DNA from: Bdellovibrionales bacterium
GTDB taxonomy: Bacteria > Bdellovibrionota > UBA1018
Length of the DNA: 64,000 nucleotides
Direction: 5' to 3'
NCBI GenBank assembly: GCA_018266355.1
Contig: JAFEAP010000002.1
Coordinates: 62,001-126,000, forward strand
Shown here: positions 16,510 to 23,839 of the stretch, one piece after another
How positions within the stretch are numbered: the stretch's first letter is position 1
Layout of the letters: every line of letters begins with the position of its first letter
Translations under genes and position numbers: made by a program
The notes under the pieces: model-generated
Told to the model about the DNA's origin: nothing
What the model saw: only the letters and a program-made list of their open reading frames with translations
Database searches by the model: none

Positions 16510-17130
16510 ATGAAACTCTATTATTCGTCCGGATCCTGTTCGATGTCCTGCCACATCACCCTCGAAGAATCCGGCCTCCCCTACGAGGCCGTCCAAGTCG
16601 ATTTCGATAAACCGACCGACGCCGCGCTCGTCGAGAAGATGAACGCCCTCGGCACGCTGCCCGTCCTCCACACCGACGACGGGAAGCAGCTCGACCAAAA
16701 CCTCGCGATCCACCACTACGTCGCGCTGAAGGCTCCGGCGAAGAACCTGATGCCGGCGCCGGGCACTCCGACTTACTTCGAAGCGATCAACCTGCTGACC
16801 TTCGTCGCCACCGACCTCCACAAGAGCGTCGGCGCCCTCTTCGGCCTCGCCGCGTACGAAAACGACAAACCGGTCCAAGCCACCGTTCGGAAAAACCTGC
16901 TCGGGCGCGCGAACGAGACGCTGAAGTACCTCGATACGAAACTCCAGGGGAAAGACTACGTGATGGGATCGCAGTTCACCGCGATCGACGCCTACGCGTT
17001 CACCGTCGCGAGCTGGACGAAGTACGTCGACATCTCGCTCGCTCCGTATCCGACCCTCGAGAAATACCTCGGTCGCGTCGCCGCCCGCCCGGCCGTCGCG
17101 AAAGTCTTGAAGGAGGAGGGTCTCGTCTAA
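16510..17130 (+). CDS. Glutathione S-transferase, beta/GstA-like
   Basis: 206 residues. The N-terminal thioredoxin-like domain opens MKLYYSSGSCSMSCHITLEE, close to bacterial beta-class GST (KLYYSPGSCS), with LGTLPVLHTDDG and QNLAIHHYV for glutathione binding (cis-Pro in LPVL). The C-terminal helical domain ends with IDAYAFTVASWTKYVD and ARPAVAKVL. Conjugates glutathione to electrophiles in the cytoplasm. It diverges from the TetR operon and may share its regulation by electrophiles (inference). A strong terminator follows. Confidence 0.92.
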   Translation: MKLYYSSGSCSMSCHITLEESGLPYEAVQVDFDKPTDAALVEKMNALGTLPVLHTDDGKQLDQNLAIHHYVALKAPAKNLMPAPGTPTYFEAINLLTFVATDLHKSVGALFGLAAYENDKPVQATVRKNLLGRANETLKYLDTKLQGKDYVMGSQFTAIDAYAFTVASWTKYVDISLAPYPTLEKYLGRVAARPAVAKVLKEEGLV

Positions 17131-17173
17131 GAAACCCGACGGTCTCTTCTGAAGAAATCGGCCATCCGTCACG

Positions 17174-17207
17174 AAGCCCGGGGTGCGACGCGCATCCCGG
17201 GCTTTTT
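17174..17207 (+). terminator. Rho-independent terminator after gst
   Basis: AAGCCCGGGGTGCG pairs with CGCATCCCGGGCTT around a 3-base loop (one G-T pair), then TTTTT. It lies 43 bases after the gst stop. Confidence 0.9.
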
Positions 17208-17287
17208 CGTTCCCGGCAGACGCGGCGTTCCTCGACTTCGGAGCGGTTTTGGTTAGGATGCGGCCTCACTTACCGATGGAGGTCCCG

Positions 17288-17557
17288 ATGAAACCCGCTC
17301 TCGCCGTCCTTTTCCTCGCGCTTCCCGCGCTCGCCGCCGAACCCGCCGAGATGATCAACAAAGCGACCTGCACCAAGGGCGCCGAAACCCGCGAACTCGA
17401 GATCACCGCGAAGGGCGAAGGACACACCGTGACCTACACGAAAAAAGGCACCGCGAAGGAAGTCGGCACCTGCTCGACGAACAAGGAAAAGTGCCAGGCC
17501 GTGTTCGACAACTTGAAGACGAACCTCGAGAAAGCCGGATTCGCCTGCAAGATCTGA
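17288..17557 (+). CDS. Small exported protein, 89 aa
   Basis: Signal peptide MKPALAVLFLALPALA then a 73-residue mature protein with four cysteines (ATCTKG, GTCSTN, EKCQ, FACKI), probably two disulfides in the periplasm. No family recognised. ATG 17288 follows GGAGG at a good distance; the frame is open further upstream but without a signal. Flanked by intrinsic terminators on both sides, so it is its own transcription unit. Confidence 0.8.
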   Translation: MKPALAVLFLALPALAAEPAEMINKATCTKGAETRELEITAKGEGHTVTYTKKGTAKEVGTCSTNKEKCQAVFDNLKTNLEKAGFACKI

Positions 17558-17579
17558 CCGCGCCCTCGCGCGAAACGAG

Positions 17580-17618
17580 AAGGCCCGCTTCCGGGGGAGG
17601 AAGCGAGCCTTTCATTTT
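17580..17618 (+). terminator. Terminator after the 89-aa exported protein
   Basis: AAGGC-c-CGCTTCC pairs with GGAAGCG-a-GCCTT around GGGGGA, followed by TTCATTTT. It starts 22 bases after the stop at 17557. Confidence 0.75.
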
Positions 17619-17680
17619 CCGACGAACGCGTCAGGACGTCGTGGGAGAGTTCGATCGGGCCCGAGGGCCACGGTGACGGC

Positions 17681-18181
17681 TCAGTAAACCGCGGAGACGA
17701 ACGGCTCAGCACCGAACGTCGAGTAGGTCTTGATCGCGCCCGTGCGGGTTTGGCCGGCGGTTTGGTAGACCACTTCGACCGATTCCACGCGTTGTTCCGG
17801 GATGCGCATGCAGTTCGCGCTCGCGTTGTCGACGATCGTGAGGCGTTGGCGGAGGCCGTCGACCATGCGGCGGTCGGTTTCGGCGACGTAGGTCACTTCG
17901 CAGCGGCCAGTCTTCTTCGAGATGAGCGGGAGCGTGACGTCGACCGGAGCGAAGATCATCGCCGGGCACATCCGGCCTTTCGGACATCTCACTTGGGCCG
18001 GGAGGAGGTGCAGATTCGCTTCGCGGCGGACGAGGTCCACCGTGACCGATCCGCCGACGAAGCGGCGGCCGCCGAAGGCGTCGCGGTCGATGTTCATGTG
18101 GACGATGCGGGCCGATTTCGGGGCCGCGAAAGCGTTGACGGAGGCGAGGGAAACGAGCGCGAGGACCAGGGCGTTTTTCAT
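17681..18181 (-). CDS. Exported hypothetical protein, 166 aa
   Basis: Signal peptide MKNALVLALVSLASVNAFA from ATG 18181, with GAAGGAAG upstream. The mature part is beta-rich with cysteines in VRCPKGRMCPAMIF, GRCEVTYV and ANCMRIP. No family recognised; the style (short, Cys-paired, periplasmic) resembles the exported proteins at 48418-49375. An in-frame extension to 18199 would place residues before the signal. The 205 bp upstream are AT-rich and divergent from the histidine kinase. Confidence 0.75.
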   Translation of the reverse strand: MKNALVLALVSLASVNAFAAPKSARIVHMNIDRDAFGGRRFVGGSVTVDLVRREANLHLLPAQVRCPKGRMCPAMIFAPVDVTLPLISKKTGRCEVTYVAETDRRMVDGLRQRLTIVDNASANCMRIPEQRVESVEVVYQTAGQTRTGAIKTYSTFGAEPFVSAVY

Positions 18182-18386
18182 GGGATACTTCCTTCTCAAA
18201 TTTCGGTGGCGGTGCCCGCTCCGCGGGCGCCGAATCGTTGGCGTGCGCGGCTTGTACGCCCGAAGAGCGAGAAGTAATAATTATTCGTTATCCGCCAAGT
18301 TAATTAATTAATCTTATCACCCAAAAGATATCGCGGAGATGGACAAAGTAGACGGCGTCCCCTAACCGCCCGTATCCTAAGATTAC

Positions 18387-20240
18387 GTGCGACCGCCTTT
18401 CGACCCGCCAGAAACGCTCCGCCTTCCCGCCGACGCGACGCCGGCTTCCGACCTTTTTCGGATCTTAGCCGAGGGGATTCCGCATATCGTTTGGATCATG
18501 CGCGCCGACGGGGCCGTCGAGTACATGAATCGCGCATGGTCGACTTACACGGGACTCGCCCAGACCGAAGTTTCCCCCGAGGATTGGCGCCGGGTCACCC
18601 ACCCCGACGACATCGAAGGAAATCTCGAGGAACACCGCCGGGCCCGCGAAGCGCACGACCGCATCGCGCGCGAATTCCGACTCCGTCGACACGACGGCGT
18701 CTACCGGTGGTTCATCGCCCGCTCGGAACCCGTGTGGGACGCCGAAGGTAAAGTCTACCGCCGGTTCGGCGTCGCGACCGACATCGACGACACGAAGCAG
18801 ATCCAAGCGAAGCTCGCCGAAATGACCGATTCGATTCCGCAGATCATCTGGACGTCGGACGCCGACGAATCGAACGTCGCCTACAACCGGAAGTGGTGGG
18901 ACTACACCGGACTCGATCGCGCGCGTTCCTCGCCCGCCGACGCGATCGGCTGCGTCCACCCCGAGGACATCGAGCGGATCATGCCGCTCTGGCGGCCGAA
19001 GGACGGCAAGATCGCCGACTGGGAAGCCGAATACCGCCTCCGTCGGCACGACGGGGTTTACCGATGGCACCTCGGACGCGTCGTTTCGGCGCGCGACGAG
19101 AACGGAGCCGTAAAAAAACGTTACGGTACGGCGACGGACATCGACGAAACGAAGCGAATCTTCGAGGAATACCGTCTCCTCGGCGAAACGGTGCCGAGCT
19201 TCGTCTGGGTCACGGACGTCGAAGGCCGGATGGTCTACGCGAACTCGCGGTGGGAAGAATTCACCGGCATCGCGGCGGCGAAATTCGGCTCCGGTGACTG
19301 GGAAAAGGTCATCCATCCCGACGACTTTCCGAAGACGGTCGCCGCATGGCGCGAGGCCGGGGCGAAGGGCGCCCCCTACGAAGCCGAATTCCGCGTGCGC
19401 GGGAAGGACGGGCGGTACCGATGGGTCCTTCGCCGGGCGGCGCCCGTACGGCACGACGACGGCAACGTCATCCGGTGGATCGGGGTTTCCGTCGACATCA
19501 GCGACCAGAAGCGACTCGAGCAAGAGCTCCGCGCGGCGATCGAAGTCCGCGACCAGTTCCTCGCCGTCTGCAGCCACGAGCTGAAGACCCCCCTCACGCT
19601 CCTCGAGCTCCACGCCGAATCCTTCAAGCGAAAATACGTCCGCGGGAACCCCGCCGACCTCACCGGAGAAGCGCTCCAGAAGTATTTCGACCGGCTCGAT
19701 AACCACCTGAAGCGCCTCGACCGACGGATCAACGACATGCTCGACATCTCGAGGATTTCCACGGGCCGCCTCGACGTCGTCCTCGAGGAGATCGATCTCG
19801 TCGCCCAAACTCGAGCGGCCCTGGAAAACCTCGCCCCCGAACTCGAGAATACCGCCGCCGCCCTCTCCCTCGCCGAGGAAGGACCGGTCGCCTGCGCGGG
19901 CGATCCCCATCGGATCGAGCAAGTCATCGCGAACCTCGTCGAAAACGCGCTGAAATACGGCAAGGGAAAACCGGTCGAGATTCGTGTTCATTCCGATCGT
20001 ACTTCGGCGATCCTCGAAGTGCGCGACCGCGGTCCCGGAATCGCGCCGGAAAACCAAAAGCGCATCTTCGGGCGCTTCGAACGCGCGGCGGACGGCACGG
20101 GAGTTTCCGGGCTCGGACTCGGTCTCTTCATCGCGTCCGAAATCGTCGCCGCCCACCGAGGCGAGATCTCCCTCACAAGTCGCCCCGGAGAAGGCTCCGT
20201 CTTCACCGTGCGCCTGCCGAAAATAGAACCCGAAGGATAA
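18387..20240 (+). CDS. Soluble sensor histidine kinase with three PAS domains
   Basis: 617 residues and no membrane segment, so a cytoplasmic sensor. Three PAS/PAC units at about 25-138, 142-260 and 263-378 each show the WxxYTG...HPDD...RRHDGVYRW pattern (third: HPDDF, GKDGRYRW). HisKA follows with the phosphoacceptor His397 in CSHELKTPLTLLELH. HATPase_c carries the N box VIANLVENALKYGKG, DRGPGIAPEN and GLGLGLF. No response regulator gene adjoins it, so it is an orphan kinase. GTG start at 18387. PAS ligands cannot be told; no heme or FAD signature residues were evident. Confidence 0.93.
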   Translation: MRPPFDPPETLRLPADATPASDLFRILAEGIPHIVWIMRADGAVEYMNRAWSTYTGLAQTEVSPEDWRRVTHPDDIEGNLEEHRRAREAHDRIAREFRLRRHDGVYRWFIARSEPVWDAEGKVYRRFGVATDIDDTKQIQAKLAEMTDSIPQIIWTSDADESNVAYNRKWWDYTGLDRARSSPADAIGCVHPEDIERIMPLWRPKDGKIADWEAEYRLRRHDGVYRWHLGRVVSARDENGAVKKRYGTATDIDETKRIFEEYRLLGETVPSFVWVTDVEGRMVYANSRWEEFTGIAAAKFGSGDWEKVIHPDDFPKTVAAWREAGAKGAPYEAEFRVRGKDGRYRWVLRRAAPVRHDDGNVIRWIGVSVDISDQKRLEQELRAAIEVRDQFLAVCSHELKTPLTLLELHAESFKRKYVRGNPADLTGEALQKYFDRLDNHLKRLDRRINDMLDISRISTGRLDVVLEEIDLVAQTRAALENLAPELENTAAALSLAEEGPVACAGDPHRIEQVIANLVENALKYGKGKPVEIRVHSDRTSAILEVRDRGPGIAPENQKRIFGRFERAADGTGVSGLGLGLFIASEIVAAHRGEISLTSRPGEGSVFTVRLPKIEPEG

Positions 20241-20413
20241 TTCTTCCCGCGCGATTGGCTTCGGGAGGCATCGCCGCGCCCACGGCCCGGGGTTAGTTTG
20301 CCCGCGGGGAAGCGAAAGCGACCCCATTTGCGAGGAAGGCCCGGGCCCGGTGGTCGGGCACGGGCCGCTCGCGATTTCATTCGAGAATTCTTTTTCGGAC
20401 CCCGCCTTGCGTC

Positions 20414-20428
20414 ACGCCGATTCGGCGT
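20414..20428. promoter_or_regulatory. 15-bp palindrome before the rhomboid gene
   Basis: ACGCCGA-T-TCGGCGT is a perfect inverted repeat 12 bases before GTG 20441. TTGCGT at 20407 could be a -35 element with the palindrome in the spacer. It may be an operator or a small leader hairpin. Confidence 0.35.
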
Positions 20429-20440
20429 CATCTTACGGGT

Positions 20441-21139
20441 GTGTTGAAACGCGTTTTTCGAGAGAACTGGCTCACGCGCGACCCCGCTCATCCGGGGCTC
20501 GCGACGACCGTCGCGCTCGCACTCCTTCTCGCCGCCGGCCGGCTCGTCGAGTTTCCGGCGTCGGGCGAACTCGTGTTCGGGCGCGGCGAATATTGGCGCG
20601 CGTGGACGACTCTTTTCGTGCACTCCGGTCCGGCCCACCTCCTCTCGAACCTCGTCCTCTTCATCCCCTTCGCTTTCGTCCTGACCGGGTACTACGGATG
20701 GTTTCTTTTCCCTTTCCTCGGCTTTCTCGTCGGCGGACTCGTGAACCTCGCCGTGCTCCGGGAAATGCCGGCGGCGATTTCGCTCGTCGGCGCTTCGGGC
20801 GTCGTCTACTGGATGGGCGCGGTGTGGATCACGCTCGCGATCCTCGTCGATCGGCGCGAACGGCTCGCGCGGCGAGTGTTGAAAGGATTCGGAGTCGCGA
20901 TGCTCCTCTATTTGCCCGAGGGCTACCGGCCCGAAGTGAGTTACGTCACCCACCTCTACGGATTCCTCGCCGGGATCGCGTGCGCGGTCCTATACTATTA
21001 CGCGAACCGCGCGACGTTCCGCGCGGCCGAGCGCTACGAATACCGCTACGACTTCGACGCCCACTGGGATCCGCGGCTGAACGGATACGGGCCCGAGCTT
21101 CCGGAAGAGGCGCCTCTCGACGCCGAATCGTTTAAATAA
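20441..21139 (+). CDS. Rhomboid-family intramembrane serine protease
   Basis: 232 residues. Rhomboid core with HSGPAHLLSNLVLF (TM2 His-Asn region), the catalytic serine in VGASGVVYW and the catalytic histidine in THLYGFLAGI on the last core helix. About six membrane helices, then a cytosolic tail rich in Tyr and acidic residues (YEYRYDFDAHWDPRL). Rhomboids cleave single-pass proteins inside the membrane. GTG 20441 or TTG 20444 can start it. Stands alone between the kinase and the reverse-transcriptase region. Confidence 0.85.
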   Translation: MLKRVFRENWLTRDPAHPGLATTVALALLLAAGRLVEFPASGELVFGRGEYWRAWTTLFVHSGPAHLLSNLVLFIPFAFVLTGYYGWFLFPFLGFLVGGLVNLAVLREMPAAISLVGASGVVYWMGAVWITLAILVDRRERLARRVLKGFGVAMLLYLPEGYRPEVSYVTHLYGFLAGIACAVLYYYANRATFRAAERYEYRYDFDAHWDPRLNGYGPELPEEAPLDAESFK

Positions 21140-21297
21140 AATTTCAGCGAATTTCGCTCGGGCTGCATAGGATCGCGCCCGCTAACCGTGTCCTTACTGA
21201 CGCACTTTTCCGCCGATAAAAGGTTTCGTACACTTTTTTAAGAGAGTCCGTTCACCCACCTACCTCTGCAGTACGTATCCAGGACGAGGAAAAGGGC

Positions 21298-22515
21298 ATG
21301 ATTAAAAAAGTCGCCGTCGTTATCAGTATCGCGCTTTCGGTCTTCGCGTCCGGATGCCTCCAATTAAGAATCGTCCAAGCGGTCGATCCGGAAGCGAGCC
21401 AAGTCGGTTCGGACCCGTCGGTTTCCGATTACGCATTCTCGATTTCCCAAAACTTTCAGGGGGCCACCGGCTACACGCTTTCCGGATCGGGCGCGAGCGC
21501 CACGACTTTCGCCGTGACGAAAAAGCCGGCCAAGGGGAAAGTCGAATGCCGTGCGGGACTGAAGCGGTCGATCGCTTCGGTTTCCTGGAGCGACTGTTCG
21601 AGCGGAAAAGTCATCAACGCGTCGGCGGCGGGATTCGCGGGCGCGAGCCAAAGCGGCACCTTCGTGGCCGAAGCGCGCGGAGTCGACTCGAAAGGAAACG
21701 TCGTCACCTCCATTTCGAAAGATTACTATGTGCATCCTTCGCTGAACGGCGCCGTCGCCTGCAATCCGTCGATGACCGAAGACCAGATCTTCCAAGCCGC
21801 AGGGGCGCTCCTCGACCAATCCGACGTCTTCGGCTCCGGCTCGACCTTCCAGTCCCCGGCGTTCCATATCGAGTCTGCCGACGGACGCGCGGTCGACTTC
21901 CATTCGTTTCGCAAACGGATCGTCATGAACGGAGCGAAAACCCTCATCCTCGTGCGCCGGCGATACGCCTCGGCTAAGGGGGATTGTGATTTCAACGTCG
22001 GTAACGCGAGCTACCGCTATAAAACGGTGACGGTCGCCCGCCCGAACGGCGACATGTTCTACGCGAACAGTCAGTTCACCTGGGATCACGGAGGCTTCTG
22101 GACCAATAGCGGAAACTACACCAGTACGAACACCAACATGGCCGCCAGCAACCCCACGGGATGGGCAGATTTCCAAACGCAGAGCCACTTCAGCGTCGAC
22201 CATTGGTATCGGAAAAGGAACGCGTTATGGAATCAGGGCGAGCATTGCTCCGCGCTCGTCCTGAACGCCCGCGGGCGCGGCGTCTGCATCGAAGCGGGAA
22301 CCGGGCAGGCCTTCAACCTCGCCCATATCGGAGTGATGGCGAACTTCCGCGACCGCGGTACCCGTATGTTCTCGCAAAAAGTCGAAGTCGCCTCGACGGC
22401 CGAAGCGACGAGCCTCGGTGCGGACGCTTCGCTTCGTAAACAAGTGATCGGGTGGGACCCCGGCATCGGCGCCTACGGTCCGGTCGAACTATACAAGATC
22501 TATTTCGAAGACTAA
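21298..22515 (+). CDS. Hypothetical lipoprotein upstream of the reverse transcriptase
   Basis: 405 residues. Signal with lipobox VFASGC, start at ATG 21298 after GAGGAAAAGG. The mature part starts with beta-sandwich-like repeats (SISQNFQGATGYTLSG, TTFAVTKKPAKGKVEC, EARGVDSKGNVVTS) similar to bacterial Ig-like modules, then a larger domain rich in Asn, Trp and aromatic residues (FTWDHGGFWTNSGNY, HFSVDHWYRKRNALWNQG, ALVLNARGRGVC). No family recognised. Codon use is a little more relaxed than in the core genes. It precedes the structured RNA candidate and the reverse transcriptase on the same strand; whether it belongs to that cassette is unknown. Confidence 0.75.
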   Translation: MIKKVAVVISIALSVFASGCLQLRIVQAVDPEASQVGSDPSVSDYAFSISQNFQGATGYTLSGSGASATTFAVTKKPAKGKVECRAGLKRSIASVSWSDCSSGKVINASAAGFAGASQSGTFVAEARGVDSKGNVVTSISKDYYVHPSLNGAVACNPSMTEDQIFQAAGALLDQSDVFGSGSTFQSPAFHIESADGRAVDFHSFRKRIVMNGAKTLILVRRRYASAKGDCDFNVGNASYRYKTVTVARPNGDMFYANSQFTWDHGGFWTNSGNYTSTNTNMAASNPTGWADFQTQSHFSVDHWYRKRNALWNQGEHCSALVLNARGRGVCIEAGTGQAFNLAHIGVMANFRDRGTRMFSQKVEVASTAEATSLGADASLRKQVIGWDPGIGAYGPVELYKIYFED

Positions 22516-22525
22516 GATCGATCCA

Positions 22526-22629
22526 GGGAGTCCGCGCTAACGTCCACCCTGCGGGGAGGACGGGCGGCCTCGGTCGCACAAACCAAGAATCTACACCCGA
22601 CGGGCTAGGTTCAACTTCGCGCGGCTCCC
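22526..22629 (+). ncRNA. Candidate structured RNA immediately 5' of the reverse transcriptase
   Basis: GGGAG-U-CCGCGC (22526-22537) pairs with GCGCGG-CUCCC (22619-22629): 11 pairs with one bulged U, closing an 81-nt interior. Inside is a hairpin CGTCC/GGACG (22541-22562) with an inner CCC/GGG. Long-range inverted repeats flanking the noncoding RNA just upstream of a reverse transcriptase are the layout of retron msr-msd. However, the AGC branch-point context is not visible, and the reverse transcriptase lacks retron-typical motifs. It could instead be a template, guide or regulatory leader. Confidence 0.45.
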
Positions 22630-22651
22630 GCTTTTTCTTGTCTGGAGCCTG
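22619..22651 (+). promoter_or_regulatory. Shine-Dalgarno-sequestering hairpin, alternative to the RNA closing stem
   Basis: GGCTCC (22623-22628) pairs perfectly with GGAGCC (22644-22649), which contains the GGAG ribosome site 4 bases before ATG 22652. The same GGCTCC is the 3' arm of the long-range stem 22526-22537/22619-22629. The two pairings exclude each other, so folding of the upstream RNA would free the ribosome site. Pairing is seen; switching is inferred. Confidence 0.45.
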
Positions 22652-23839
22652 ATGCAACCCTTCCCCCGATCGAGGGATTTCCTTCGCCAAATTGCGCATT
22701 CGGACTCGTCGCGAATCCTCGATTGGATCCGTACGCTTCCGTTCGCCTCCTGGACGAGCGAAATTTATCGCGCGACTCTCGATAAAGATCGCGACCTCGT
22801 GCGTTTGCCGGACTCGATTTACTTAGCCGAAAAAGCCCTCGCGCTCGACCTCGAATCCCGAATTGAGCCGCGCCTTCCCGATGCGCTCTGCTCGTTCAGA
22901 AAGGGAAGGTCCGCCGAGGAAGTCATCCGCGATTTCGCGTCGCTCGGAGCGGCTCACGGTAAGGCTCCGCTCTTCGTCCTCCGTCGCGACGTCGAAAATT
23001 ACACCGACTCGATCCCGCTCGGGGATCACGCACCGCTTTGGCGGTTACTCGCCGATTTCGGAGTGCCCGAAAGGGACGTCGAGGCGATTCGGACTCTCCT
23101 TCGGGCGCCCGTCCGCGCGAGAGGCAGCGACCGGGAATTTTCCCGATCGGTCGGCATTTCGACCGGATCTTCCCTCACTCCTCCGATCGCCAATCTCTAT
23201 TTAAACTCGCTCGACCTCGCGGCCCTCGGCGTTCCGGGCGCTTTCTACCGCAGGTACGGAGACGATTTCGTGTTTGCCCATTCGGAGAAAGAAGTCGCCG
23301 CGAGTTTCGCCGCTAGGATTCCCGGGATTCTTAAACCCCTCGGCCTAAGGGAGAAGACGGAAAAATCAGCCGACCTCGCCTGGACGAGCCGCGGAGGACC
23401 CGCGTCGACCGCACGATTCGAGGAGCGGCAGTACGTCGATCTCCTCGGCATACGGGTGCATCGGTCGCGAGGTCCTCGGCTCCCCCCGAAGAAAATGAAG
23501 GCGCTTCTCGAACGGTTCCGCCTGAGGATGCGCATCGTTCGCGACGAAGTCCCGAACGAATCGTCCGACTCGCGCGCCTACCGCCTCTGCCGAGCGGCCG
23601 AGACGCAATTCGGTCCCGGTCAGTTCGGCCAAGACCCGTCTTTCCGCCGGATGCGGGCCCTTTGCACGGACCCGGGCGCCTGGCGGGAATTCGACCGCGA
23701 GGTCTGCGGGACGATCGCGCTGCTCGCGGCCGATCGCCCATTGCCTTACGCCTTTCGCGACTACTCGCCTCGGGATTTGATCCGACGATTCGGGTTCCGT
23801 CCTCCGGGCCATCTTTGGGGCGCATATGGGTCGCGGTGA
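22652..23839 (+). CDS. Reverse transcriptase, unclassified lineage
   Basis: 395 residues. RT motifs in order: SFRKGRSAEE (81-90, motif 2 region), RRDVENYTDSI (111-121, first catalytic Asp113), GISTGSSLTPPIANLYL (168-184, motif 4), YRRYGDDFVF (199-208, catalytic YGDD), LGLREKTEKS (motif 6), DLLGIRV (motif 7). The active site looks intact. No maturase/HNH part, no DGR-type SQ in motif 4, no retron-type NAxxH or VTG. A C-terminal extension of about 110 residues is helical. Likely an Abi/UG-type or other standalone reverse transcriptase that makes cDNA from an RNA, possibly the structured leader. Its 3' end overlaps the membrane-protein gene by 14 bp. Confidence 0.88.
   Translation: MQPFPRSRDFLRQIAHSDSSRILDWIRTLPFASWTSEIYRATLDKDRDLVRLPDSIYLAEKALALDLESRIEPRLPDALCSFRKGRSAEEVIRDFASLGAAHGKAPLFVLRRDVENYTDSIPLGDHAPLWRLLADFGVPERDVEAIRTLLRAPVRARGSDREFSRSVGISTGSSLTPPIANLYLNSLDLAALGVPGAFYRRYGDDFVFAHSEKEVAASFAARIPGILKPLGLREKTEKSADLAWTSRGGPASTARFEERQYVDLLGIRVHRSRGPRLPPKKMKALLERFRLRMRIVRDEVPNESSDSRAYRLCRAAETQFGPGQFGQDPSFRRMRALCTDPGAWREFDREVCGTIALLAADRPLPYAFRDYSPRDLIRRFGFRPPGHLWGAYGSR

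Noticed and set aside
20241..20440. Possible RNA gene in the GC-rich gap before the rhomboid gene
   Set aside because: There are several short GC palindromes but no promoter-terminator pair or tRNA-like fold. Only the 15-bp palindrome at 20414 was kept.
21298..23839. Diversity-generating retroelement with the lipoprotein as target
   Set aside because: The RT motif 4 reads GSSLTPP and lacks the DGR-type SQ, and I found no template/variable repeat pair biased at adenines near the RT or in the 3' end of the lipoprotein gene.
22526..23839. Classical retron
   Set aside because: The flanking inverted repeat is suggestive, but the RT lacks NAxxH and VTG motifs, the catalytic box is YGDD, and no AGC branch-point context follows the first arm. 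Kept as an open RNA candidate instead.
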